This document shows, one piece after another, positions 57,495-64,000 of a DNA stretch of 64,000 bases. A program made the position numbers and the translations under genes. Source of the DNA: Ramlibacter sp. (GTDB lineage Bacteria; Pseudomonadota; Gammaproteobacteria; Burkholderiales; Burkholderiaceae_C). The DNA is taken from positions 1 through 64,000 of the forward strand of contig JADJPY010000003.1 in assembly GCA_016713005.1 (NCBI GenBank), read 5' to 3'. The notes under the pieces are model-generated. The model was not told the origin of the DNA. It did no database searches and saw nothing but the letters and a program-made list of their open reading frames with translations. Numbering within the stretch: position 1 is the stretch's first letter; each line of letters opens with the position of its first letter.

Positions 57495-58292
57495 TCATCT
57501 CCAGTTTTTCTTCTTCTTCCAGCGTCGCTCACCGCGCACGCCGGTTTCCTTCATGCCCAGGTAGAACTCCTTGATGTCGTCCTTTTCGCGCAATCGCGCG
57601 CAAGTGTCTTCCATCACGATGCGGCCGTTCTCCAGCACGTACCCGTAGTCCGATGCATTCAGCGCCATGTTGGCGTTCTGTTCCACCAGCAGGATGGTGG
57701 TGCCCCGGTCCCGGTTGATGCGCACCACGATTTCGAAAATTTCCTTGGTGAGTTTCGGGCTGAGGCCCAGGCTGGGCTCGTCCAGCAGGATCAGGTCTGG
57801 ACTGGCCATGAGCGCGCGGCTGATGGCCAGCATCTGCTGCTGGCCGCCCGACAGCAGTCCTGCATCCTGCGTGGCCCGCTCGCGCAGGATCGGGAAATAG
57901 TCGAACACGGTTTCGATGTCGCGCGCGACGCCGTCCCGGTCGCTGCGGGTGTAGGCACCCATCAGCAAGTTGTCGCGCACGCTCAGCAGCGGGAACACCT
58001 CGCGGCCCTCAGGTACGTGGCTCAGGCCCTGCTGGACGATGTGGGCCGGATCGCGTGCGGTGATGTCGGCGCCCTTGAACTCGATGGAGCCCTTGCGCGG
58101 GTCGATGATGCCGCTGATGGTTTTCAGGATGGTGGTCTTGCCCGCGCCGTTGGAACCCAGCACGGTGGCGATTTCGCCGCGACGGACCTGCAGGCTCACG
58201 CCGCGGATCGCCTTGATCGGGCCGTAGGCGCTTTCAACGTTGAGCAGCTTGAGCACGGGCTGGTCGCTCACGGGAGGGGGTGTCGCGCTCAT
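57495..58292 (-). CDS. livF: Branched-chain/carboxylate ABC transporter ATPase LivF
   Basis: This 265-residue ABC ATPase has Walker A GSNGAGKTT (46-54), the Q-loop region VPEGREVFPLLSVRDNLLMGAY, signature LLSGGQQQMLAISRAL, Walker B LILLDEPSLGLSP and the H-loop VEQN. It follows LivF in these motifs. The C-terminus is unusually basic (RGERRWKKKKNWR). The start overlaps the livG stop as ATGA. It energises uptake with LivG. Confidence 0.94.
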   Translation of the reverse strand: MSATPPPVSDQPVLKLLNVESAYGPIKAIRGVSLQVRRGEIATVLGSNGAGKTTILKTISGIIDPRKGSIEFKGADITARDPAHIVQQGLSHVPEGREVFPLLSVRDNLLMGAYTRSDRDGVARDIETVFDYFPILRERATQDAGLLSGGQQQMLAISRALMASPDLILLDEPSLGLSPKLTKEIFEIVVRINRDRGTTILLVEQNANMALNASDYGYVLENGRIVMEDTCARLREKDDIKEFYLGMKETGVRGERRWKKKKNWR

Positions 58293-59089
58293 GCTGGCGT
58301 CCTCCGCAGGCTGCCCAGGTCGTCCACCGAGCCCAGGTAGGCCTCGATCACGCCCGGGTGGGATTGCACTTCGGCCGGGCTGCCGCTGGCGAGCACCTCG
58401 CCCTGGTTCATGGCCACCACGCGGTCTGACACCTTGGACACGAGCGACATGTCGTGCTCCACCATCAGCACCGTGATGCCCAGTTCGTGCTTGATGTCCT
58501 GGATCCAGAACGCCATGTCGTCGGTTTCCTCCACATTGAGGCCCGACGACGGCTCGTCCAGCAGCAGCAGTTTGGGCTCGGTGCACAGCGCACGGGCCAT
58601 CTCGACCACCTTGCGCACGCCATAGGGCAGGCCCGCAATCATGGAGTCGCGGTGGTGCTGCAAATCCAGGAACTCGATGACCTGCTCGGCCTTTTCGCGC
58701 GCAGCAATCTCGGCGGCCCGCACCTTCGGGGTGAACAGGACTTCGCTCAGCAGGCTGGTGCTGCGGTGGGTATGCCGCCCGATGAGCAGGTTGTGCAGCA
58801 CGGAGGCGTGCTCGAACAGCTCGATGTTCTGGAACGTGCGCGCGATGCCCAGCGAGGCGATGCGGTGCGGCGGCTGGTCGGTCAGCGTCACGCCCTCAAA
58901 GCTGATCGTGCCTTCGGTGGGCGTATAGATGCGGCTGATCAGGTTGAAGACGGTGGTCTTGCCCGCGCCGTTGGGGCCGATGAGCGTGAACACTTCGCCC
59001 TTGCGGACGTCAAAGCTCACGTTGTTGACCGCCAGCACGCCGCCGAAGCGCACGCTGAGGTTCCTGGCTGAAAGAAGGACGTCACTCAT
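58289..59089 (-). CDS. livG: Branched-chain/carboxylate ABC transporter ATPase LivG
   Basis: This 266-residue ABC ATPase has Walker A GPNGAGKTT (38-46), the LivG-type RTFQNIELFEHASVLHNLLIGRH, signature LPYGVRKVVEMARAL (a variant of LSGGQ), Walker B LLLLDEPSSGLN and VEHDMSLV. The LPYGxRK signature is characteristic of LivG proteins. It lies directly after livM with no gap. A C-terminal extension includes GSVDDLGSLRRTPA. Confidence 0.94.
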   Translation of the reverse strand: MSDVLLSARNLSVRFGGVLAVNNVSFDVRKGEVFTLIGPNGAGKTTVFNLISRIYTPTEGTISFEGVTLTDQPPHRIASLGIARTFQNIELFEHASVLHNLLIGRHTHRSTSLLSEVLFTPKVRAAEIAAREKAEQVIEFLDLQHHRDSMIAGLPYGVRKVVEMARALCTEPKLLLLDEPSSGLNVEETDDMAFWIQDIKHELGITVLMVEHDMSLVSKVSDRVVAMNQGEVLASGSPAEVQSHPGVIEAYLGSVDDLGSLRRTPA

Positions 59090-60166
59090 TTACTTCAGCC
59101 TGTCGGATTTCTGGAAGGACTTCTGCCGCTTGAACATGCCCTTGCGGTAGAACGGGAACAGCTGGATGTAGGTCCGCACCTTGAGCCACCGGCCGTACAG
59201 TCCCAATGGCTCAAACAGCACAAAGCCGATCAGCACGGCGCCATAGATCACCGCCTTCAGCCCGGGCGCCTGGGCGATGGCCTCGGGCAGGTAGTCCTTG
59301 ACGGCGCTGATGCCCTGGGGCAGGCCGATGAGGAAAATTGCGCCCAGAAACGCGCCGTGGATCGAGCCCAGCCCGCCAATCACCACCATCAGCAGCAGGT
59401 CGATCGACTGGATGATGTTGAACTGGTCGGGAGAGAGAAAGCGGATCTGGTGGGCATAAAGCGCGCCGCCGATGCCGGCCAGCGCGGCGGAGATCGCAAA
59501 ACTCAGCGTCTTGTAGTAGGCCAGGTGGATGCCCATGCTTTGCGCGGAGATCTCCGAATCGCGGATGGCCACGAATGCGCGTCCGGTGGCCGAGCGCAGC
59601 AGGTTGACGCAGGCCAGCGTGGCCAGGACAGTGACCACCAGGCAGACGAAGTAGAACGATGCGCCGGTATCGGCCACCCAGCCAAAGATGTTGGCCTGTC
59701 CGACGGACTTGCCGGCGTTGCCCCCGGTGACGCTCTCCCAGCGCGCGAAGACTTCCTCGACGATGAAACCGAAAGACAGCGTGGCGATGCCCAGGTAGAT
59801 GCCCTTCACGCGCAGGGCCGGCAGGCCAACCACCACCCCCACCGCCGCCGACAGCACGCCGGCCAGGGCCAGCGCAATGGGGAACGGCACACCCATCCCG
59901 GTGAACACCGCTTGCGTGTAGGCGCCCACCCCCAGGAAGGCCGCGTGGCCGATGGAGAACAGCCCGGTGAAGCCGGCCAGCAGCATCAGGCCCAGGCCCA
60001 CCACCGCATAGATCAGGATGAAGGTCAGCTGTGCAAGCAGGTACTCGCTGAACAGCCAGGGCGCCGCCACCAGCAGCAGGCACAGGGCGCTGTACCAGAA
60101 CACATGCCCGCCATGCTTGGCGAGTTTGATGTCCTGCGCGTAGTCGGTCTTGAAGATGAATCGCAT
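59090..60166 (-). CDS. livM: ABC transporter permease LivM
   Basis: This 358-residue membrane protein has about 9-10 hydrophobic helices. Landmarks are LTFILIYAVVGLGLMLLAGFTGLFSIGHAAFLGVGAYTQAV, LPALRVKGIYLGIATLSFGFIVEEV, RAFVAIRDSEISAQSMGIHLAYYKTLSFAISAALAGIGGALYA and LLMVVIGGLGSIHGAFLGAIFLIGLP. It starts one base after the livH stop. With LivH it forms the transmembrane channel. Confidence 0.94.
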   Translation of the reverse strand: MRFIFKTDYAQDIKLAKHGGHVFWYSALCLLLVAAPWLFSEYLLAQLTFILIYAVVGLGLMLLAGFTGLFSIGHAAFLGVGAYTQAVFTGMGVPFPIALALAGVLSAAVGVVVGLPALRVKGIYLGIATLSFGFIVEEVFARWESVTGGNAGKSVGQANIFGWVADTGASFYFVCLVVTVLATLACVNLLRSATGRAFVAIRDSEISAQSMGIHLAYYKTLSFAISAALAGIGGALYAHQIRFLSPDQFNIIQSIDLLLMVVIGGLGSIHGAFLGAIFLIGLPQGISAVKDYLPEAIAQAPGLKAVIYGAVLIGFVLFEPLGLYGRWLKVRTYIQLFPFYRKGMFKRQKSFQKSDRLK

Positions 60167-60167
60167 G

Positions 60168-61043
60168 TCAGACCTTCTTGCGCAGTTTTTCGCCGAACAG
60201 CCCGTTGGGTTTGACCATCAGCATGACCAGGACCACGATGTAGGCGGCCACGTCCTTGAACCCCTCGGGCAGGTAAAAGCCCGAAAGCGATTCGACGATG
60301 CCGATGATGAGCCCGCCCACGATGGCGCCCGGAAGGCTGCCGAAGCCACCCACCACCGCCGCGGGGAAGGCCTTCAGGCCGATGAAACCCATGTTGGCGT
60401 GGATGAATGTGATGGGCGCCAGCAGCAGGCCGGCAACGGCCGCCACGCCCGCAGCAAGCCCCCATACCAGCCCGTTGAGTGACTTGACCGGTATGCCCAT
60501 GTAGTAGGCGGCCAGCTGGTTCTGCGACGAAGCCTGCATGGCAATACCGATCTTGCTGTAGCGGAACATGGCGAACAGCCCGGCGCACAGCACGGCGGTG
60601 GAGGCAATGACCACCATCTGCTCCACATTGAGCACCAGTGTGCCCAGCTTCCAGACCTGGTCCTTGTAGGGCACAGGCAGCGTGTGGGTCTCGGTACCGA
60701 TGGCCGGGATCATGGTCACCAGCCCGCGCGCCACGTAGCCGATGCCGATGGTGAGCATGACTATGGAGAACGCAGGCTGCCCCAGGATCGGACGGATCAC
60801 CACGCGCTCCAGGGCAACACCGAAGATGCCCATCGCGAGGATCGATGCGGGCACCGCGATCCAGAAAGGGAAACCCAGCATGGTCATGCAGGCCAGTCCG
60901 CCAAAGGCGCCCAGCATCATCAGTTCGCCCTGCGCGAAGCTCACCGTCTCGGTGGCTTTGTAGATGAGCACGAAACCCAGCGCGATCAGCCCGTAGATGC
61001 ACCCCTGTGCGATGCCGCTGATGACGAGTTGTATGACTTGCAC
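60168..61043 (-). CDS. livH: ABC transporter permease LivH
   Basis: This 291-residue membrane protein has about 8 helices: QLVISGIAQGCIYGLIALGFVLIYKATETVSFAQGELMMLGAF at the N-terminus, LTIGIGYVARGLVTM, GIAMQASSQNQLAAYYMGIPVKSLNGLVWGLAAGVAAVAGLLLAP and VVGGFGSLPGAIVGGLIIGIVESL. The start is a GTG at 61043 with AGGAG five bases before it; the longer frame overlaps the divergent crotonase gene and is rejected. It is the first gene of the minus-strand transporter operon and is divergent from the crotonase gene by 105 bases. Confidence 0.93.
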   Translation of the reverse strand: MQVIQLVISGIAQGCIYGLIALGFVLIYKATETVSFAQGELMMLGAFGGLACMTMLGFPFWIAVPASILAMGIFGVALERVVIRPILGQPAFSIVMLTIGIGYVARGLVTMIPAIGTETHTLPVPYKDQVWKLGTLVLNVEQMVVIASTAVLCAGLFAMFRYSKIGIAMQASSQNQLAAYYMGIPVKSLNGLVWGLAAGVAAVAGLLLAPITFIHANMGFIGLKAFPAAVVGGFGSLPGAIVGGLIIGIVESLSGFYLPEGFKDVAAYIVVLVMLMVKPNGLFGEKLRKKV

Positions 61044-61148
61044 CGTGTCTCCTGATTGCCGGTCCGTGTTTATATCTTTCGTCGCAATTCCACGGCTACA
61101 GGGTTGCCCCCGATATCTTGTCGCCAATGCATCAGGACTAATCTTGGA

Positions 61149-61946
61149 ATGACTCTGGCCGTCTCCGTCGAGACCGTGGACAACGTCACCATCGTGACGC
61201 TGGACCGCCCCGAGGTTCGCAACGCCGTGGACGACGCCACGGCGAGAGCCTTGCATCAAGCGTTCCTTCAGTTCGAGGCGGATGACCATGCCCGCGTCGC
61301 GGTGTTCCATGGCGCGCACGGCCATTTCTGCGCCGGCTGGGACTTGCAGGCCGGCGCGCGCCTGCAGGCCCAGGGGCACGACGGCACGCTGGCGCACCTG
61401 GACTTTGCACCTTCTGAGGCCGCACCGCTCGGCCCCATGGGCCCGTCACGCCTGCTGCTGTCCAAGCCGGTGATCGCCGCCGTGAGCGGCGCGGCCGTGG
61501 CTGGCGGGATGGAACTGGCCCTGTGGTGTGACCTGCGCGTGGTGGAAGAGGACGCCTACTTCGGCGTGTACTGCCGCCGCTTTGGCGTGCCGCTGATCGA
61601 TGGCGGCACGGTGCGCCTGCCGCGGCTCGTGGGCATGGGCCATGCCATGGACCTGATCCTCACCGGGCGCAAGGTCGAGGCCCCGGAGGCGCTGGCCATG
61701 GGCCTGGCCAACCGCGTGGTGCCGCGTGGCCAGGCGCGCGAAGCGGCCCTGGCGCTGGCGCGCCAGCTGGCGGCGTTCCCGCAAGGGACCATGAACGCCG
61801 ACCGCGCCAGCGCCTATGCCCAGGGGTCGCTGCCGCTGGCCGAGGCGCTGCACCAGGAGTGGGAGCGCGGCAAGCGGTGCATCGCCCAAGGGCTGGAGGG
61901 TGCCGCGCGCTTTGCCGCCGGCGAAGGCCGCCACGGCAAGTTTTAG
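61149..61946 (+). CDS. Crotonase family protein (enoyl-CoA hydratase-like)
   Basis: This 265-residue crotonase has the oxyanion-hole segments FCAGWDLQAG and SGAAVAGGMELALWCDLRV, keeping the first family Glu (GGME). The second acid/base Glu region reads FGVYCRRFGVPLIDGGTVRLPRLVG, with Arg where the second Glu usually stands; this subgroup is widespread and poorly characterised. It faces the liv operon and is near the carboxylation operon, so it is a candidate for a missing hydratase step there, but that is speculative. The stop TAG lies at the end of repeat copy I. Confidence 0.87.
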   Translation: MTLAVSVETVDNVTIVTLDRPEVRNAVDDATARALHQAFLQFEADDHARVAVFHGAHGHFCAGWDLQAGARLQAQGHDGTLAHLDFAPSEAAPLGPMGPSRLLLSKPVIAAVSGAAVAGGMELALWCDLRVVEEDAYFGVYCRRFGVPLIDGGTVRLPRLVGMGHAMDLILTGRKVEAPEALAMGLANRVVPRGQAREAALALARQLAAFPQGTMNADRASAYAQGSLPLAEALHQEWERGKRCIAQGLEGAARFAAGEGRHGKF

Positions 61947-62005
61947 ATGCCAAATTGGCCGCCAGCCCGCATGGGATGGCACTGAGCCGCTATAAAAACA
62001 ATAGC
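61944..62005 (-). repeat. Dispersed GCTAT...ATAGC repeat, copy I
   Basis: The head GCTATAAAAACAATAGC is at 61989-62005 and the tail, in reverse orientation, is CCAAATTGGCCGCCAGCCCG (61951-61970). It lies between convergent genes. The tail end TAG (61944-61946) is the stop codon of the crotonase gene, as in copy H. Confidence 0.8.
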
Positions 62006-62034
62006 AACCGCCCGGCGGTCGTGTCGTGCCTCAA

Positions 62035-62475
62035 TCAGCCTGCAGGGGCTTTGGGGATGGGGCGCGGCTTGCCCTGGTCGTCAATGGCCACATAGGTGAG
62101 GGACGCCTCGGTCACCTTGACATAGCGGCCCTGGGCGCGGAAACGCTCGGCGTACACCTCCACTTGCACGGTGATGGAAGTGTTGCCCACGCGGGTGACT
62201 TCGGCAAAGAAGCTCAGGATGTCACCCACGCGCACCGGCTGCTTGAAGATGAACTGGTTGACCGCCACTGTGGCCATGCGCCCATCCACGTAGCGCGCCG
62301 GCAGCACCGAGCCGGCCAGGTCGACCTGCGCCATGACCCAGCCGCCGAAGATGTCGCCGTTGGCGTTGCAGTCGGCCGGCATGGGGATGACCTTGAGGAC
62401 CAGTTCCTTGTCGGTGGGCAGGCCCGCGCCGGTCTGGCCAGACTGACCCTGCGCAGCACTTGAATGGTCGGACAT
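62035..62475 (-). CDS. Acyl-CoA thioesterase, YciA-like
   Basis: This 146-residue hotdog thioesterase has VIPMPADCNANGDIFGGWVMAQVDLAGSVLPARYVDGRMATVAVNQFIFKQPVRVGDILSFFAEVTRVGNTSITVQVEVYAE, the YciA family core, including the active Asn/Asp of the NANGDIFGGW helix. YciA enzymes are broad acyl-CoA hydrolases. The N-terminal 20 residues are Ser/Gln/Gly-rich. ATG 62475 has AAAGGAG upstream; the frame from 62622 overlaps the divergent ABC gene and is rejected. Confidence 0.92.
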   Translation of the reverse strand: MSDHSSAAQGQSGQTGAGLPTDKELVLKVIPMPADCNANGDIFGGWVMAQVDLAGSVLPARYVDGRMATVAVNQFIFKQPVRVGDILSFFAEVTRVGNTSITVQVEVYAERFRAQGRYVKVTEASLTYVAIDDQGKPRPIPKAPAG

Positions 62476-62518
62476 GGGCACAATCTCCTTTACAGCAGCT
62501 TCTGCACGATTGTCCCCC

Positions 62519-64000
62519 ATGCGCCGCGCTGGCGAATCGACCTCCCACCCCACCGTCGCCGCGGCCGCCCCGCTGGCCACGCCCACCGCCACAACGGCCG
62601 CCGGTCGCACCGACTGGGCCACGCTGCGCCGGCTGTTCCCCTACCTGTGGCAGTACAAGTGGCGCGTGGTGGCGGCGCTGGCCTTCATGGTGTGCGCCAA
62701 GCTGGCCAACGTGGGCGTGCCGCTGCTGCTCAAGAACCTGGTGGATGCCATGTCCTTCCGGCCGGGGGAGCCGGCCGCCGTGCTGGTGGTGCCGCTGGGC
62801 CTGCTGGTGGCCTATGGCCTGCTGCGCCTGAGCACCTCGCTGTTCACCGAGCTGCGCGAGCTGGTGTTCGCCAAGGCCACGCACGGCGCGGCGCGCAGCA
62901 TCGCGCTGGAGACGTTTCGCCACCTGCACGCGCTGAGCCTGCGCTTTCACCTGGAGCGCCAGACCGGCGGCATGACCCGCGACATCGAACGCGGCGTGCG
63001 CGGCATCGAGTCGCTGATCTCCTACTCGCTGTACAGCATCGTGCCCACGCTGGTCGAAGTGGCCCTGGTGCTGACCATCCTGGCGGTGAAGTTCGACGCC
63101 TGGTTTGCCTGGATCACGCTGATCGCGCTGGCCGTGTACATCGTCTACACGGTGACGGTGACCGAGTGGCGCACCCAGTTCCGCCGCGAGGCCAACGAGT
63201 TCGACTCGGCGGCCCACACCAAGGCGGTGGACTCGCTGCTGAACTACGAAACCGTCAAGTACTTCAACAACGAGGGCTTCGAGGCGAAGCGCTACGACGA
63301 GAGCCTGGAGCGCCTGCGCCGCGCCCGGCTCAAGAGCCAGACCACGCTGAGCCTGCTCAACACCGGCCAGCAGCTGATCATCGCCGTGGGGCTGGTGGGG
63401 ATGCTGTGGCGCGCCACCCAGGGCGTCGTTGAAGGGCGCATGACACTGGGCGACCTGGTGATGATCAACGCCTTCATGATCCAGCTGTACATCCCGCTGA
63501 ACTTCCTGGGTGTGCTGTACCGCGAGATCAAACAGAGCCTGACCGACCTGGACAAGATGTTCGTGCTGATGGAGCGTGAGCGCGAGGTGGCCGACGCGCC
63601 GGACGCACAGCCGCTGGCCCTGCAAGGCGCGCCCGCCGTGCGCTTCGAGAACGTGGACTTTTCCTATGAGCCCAACCGCCAGATCCTGCACGGCGTGAGC
63701 TTCGAGATCCCTCCGGGCAAGACGGTGGCGGTGGTCGGGCCCTCGGGCTCGGGCAAGTCCACGCTGGCACGGCTGATGTTCCGCTTCTACGACGTGAGCA
63801 ACCCTCAGGACGGCGGACGAATCACCATTGCCGGGCAGGACATCCGCGCCGTGACGCAGGGCAGTGTGCGCGCCGCCATCGGCATCGTGCCGCAGGACAC
63901 CGTGCTCTTCAACGACACGGTGGAATACAACATCGCCTACGGACGCCCCGGAGCCTCCCGCGCTGAAGTGGAGGACGCGGCACGGGCTGCGCGCATTCAC
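62519..64000 (+). CDS. ABC exporter of the Atm1/HMT1 type, 3' end outside the window
   Basis: The open frame runs from ATG 62519 to the window edge without a stop (494 codons). The protein begins with an Ala/Thr-rich region, then six transmembrane helices (such as VVAALAFMVCAKLANVGVPLLLKNLVDAM). The mid-domain is typical of mitochondrial Atm1/ABCB7 relatives: FRHLHALSLRFHLERQTGGMTRDIERGVRGIESL, FDSAAHTKAVDSLLNYETVKYFNNEGFEAKRYD and QLYIPLNFLGVLYREIKQSLTDLDKMF. The ATPase domain follows, with Walker A GPSGSGKST (407-415) and the Q-loop GIVPQDTVLFNDTV. The signature and Walker B lie beyond the edge. Such exporters move glutathione-linked iron-sulfur or heavy-metal compounds. It is divergent from the yciA-like gene by 43 bases. 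Confidence 0.93.
   Translation, partial: MRRAGESTSHPTVAAAAPLATPTATTAAGRTDWATLRRLFPYLWQYKWRVVAALAFMVCAKLANVGVPLLLKNLVDAMSFRPGEPAAVLVVPLGLLVAYGLLRLSTSLFTELRELVFAKATHGAARSIALETFRHLHALSLRFHLERQTGGMTRDIERGVRGIESLISYSLYSIVPTLVEVALVLTILAVKFDAWFAWITLIALAVYIVYTVTVTEWRTQFRREANEFDSAAHTKAVDSLLNYETVKYFNNEGFEAKRYDESLERLRRARLKSQTTLSLLNTGQQLIIAVGLVGMLWRATQGVVEGRMTLGDLVMINAFMIQLYIPLNFLGVLYREIKQSLTDLDKMFVLMEREREVADAPDAQPLALQGAPAVRFENVDFSYEPNRQILHGVSFEIPPGKTVAVVGPSGSGKSTLARLMFRFYDVSNPQDGGRITIAGQDIRAVTQGSVRAAIGIVPQDTVLFNDTVEYNIAYGRPGASRAEVEDAARAARIH

Noticed and set aside
62222..64000. Long minus-strand open frame at the right end
   Set aside because: It is antisense to the clear ABC exporter, whose frame runs to the window edge; the antisense frame is low-complexity His/Gln/Arg sequence.
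1..64000. CRISPR arrays, prophage genes, transposases, defence systems, tRNA or rRNA genes
   Set aside because: No regular direct repeats with spacers, no integrase or transposase motifs, and no structural RNA genes were seen on either strand.

Overview
The window is GC-rich, densely coding DNA from a betaproteobacterium, most likely a member of the Comamonadaceae (Burkholderiales). The evidence is gene content (argB next to slmA, a type III pantothenate kinase, phasin and PHA genes, several Liv-type and TRAP uptake systems, many acyl-CoA enzymes) and a dispersed GCTAT...ATAGC repeat of a kind I associate with that family. No tRNA, rRNA, CRISPR array, transposase or prophage gene was seen. 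Apart from positions 1-383, which hold the decayed 3' end of a group II intron, no gap between genes exceeds 300 bases.

Layout. 0-8.5 kb: intron remnant, coaX, two zinc peptidase/amidohydrolase genes, argE, a molybdopterin oxidoreductase and two lipoprotein genes. 8.5-17.8 kb: a storage-lipid region with a PHA-granule-region protein, CoA-transferase, acyl-CoA-binding protein, wax ester synthase (WS/DGAT), TPR protein, TetR regulator, patatin, phasin, and a 661-residue two-domain fatty acyl-CoA reductase. Together these could make fatty alcohols and wax esters beside PHA. 17.8-23.3 kb: rfbB-rfbC, argB, a two-component system and slmA. 23.3-32.2 kb: a sugar-acid uptake and catabolism locus (TRAP transporter, UxaA-type dehydratase, Ldh2-type dehydrogenase, two SDRs, FAH-family hydrolase, FadR-type regulator with an evident operator). 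32.2-42.4 kb: a fatty-acid beta-oxidation operon under a TetR regulator, running on into an SDR, a DsbA-fold isomerase and an enoyl-CoA hydratase. 42.4-44.7 kb: a saccharopine-dehydrogenase-like reductase and a Tim44-domain protein. 44.8-52.8 kb: a TetR-led operon for biotin-dependent acyl-CoA carboxylation and branched acyl-CoA oxidation, resembling the acyclic terpenoid (atu) system. 52.8-61.1 kb, minus strand: a livHMGF transporter with an acyl-CoA synthetase and two tandem duplicated binding proteins. 61.1-64 kb: a crotonase, a YciA-like thioesterase and an ABC exporter cut by the window end.

The most unusual feature is a family of about 60-70 bp repeats (nine full copies and one head-only copy here). 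Each full copy has an imperfect GCTAT...ATAGC palindrome head and a GC-rich tail (core GCGGGGGCTGGAGGCC). All five intergenic copies lie between convergent genes with the tail toward the gene whose stop codon it contains or nearly touches. The other copies lie in frame inside genes; one encodes the core of a TRAP binding-protein signal peptide, and two put the same peptide, ALQKSE, into unrelated proteins. A second notable signal is an operator-like motif (TAGG-N8-CCTA, variant CCGA) shared by the upstream regions of the wax ester synthase and the fatty acyl-CoA reductase, which suggests co-regulation.
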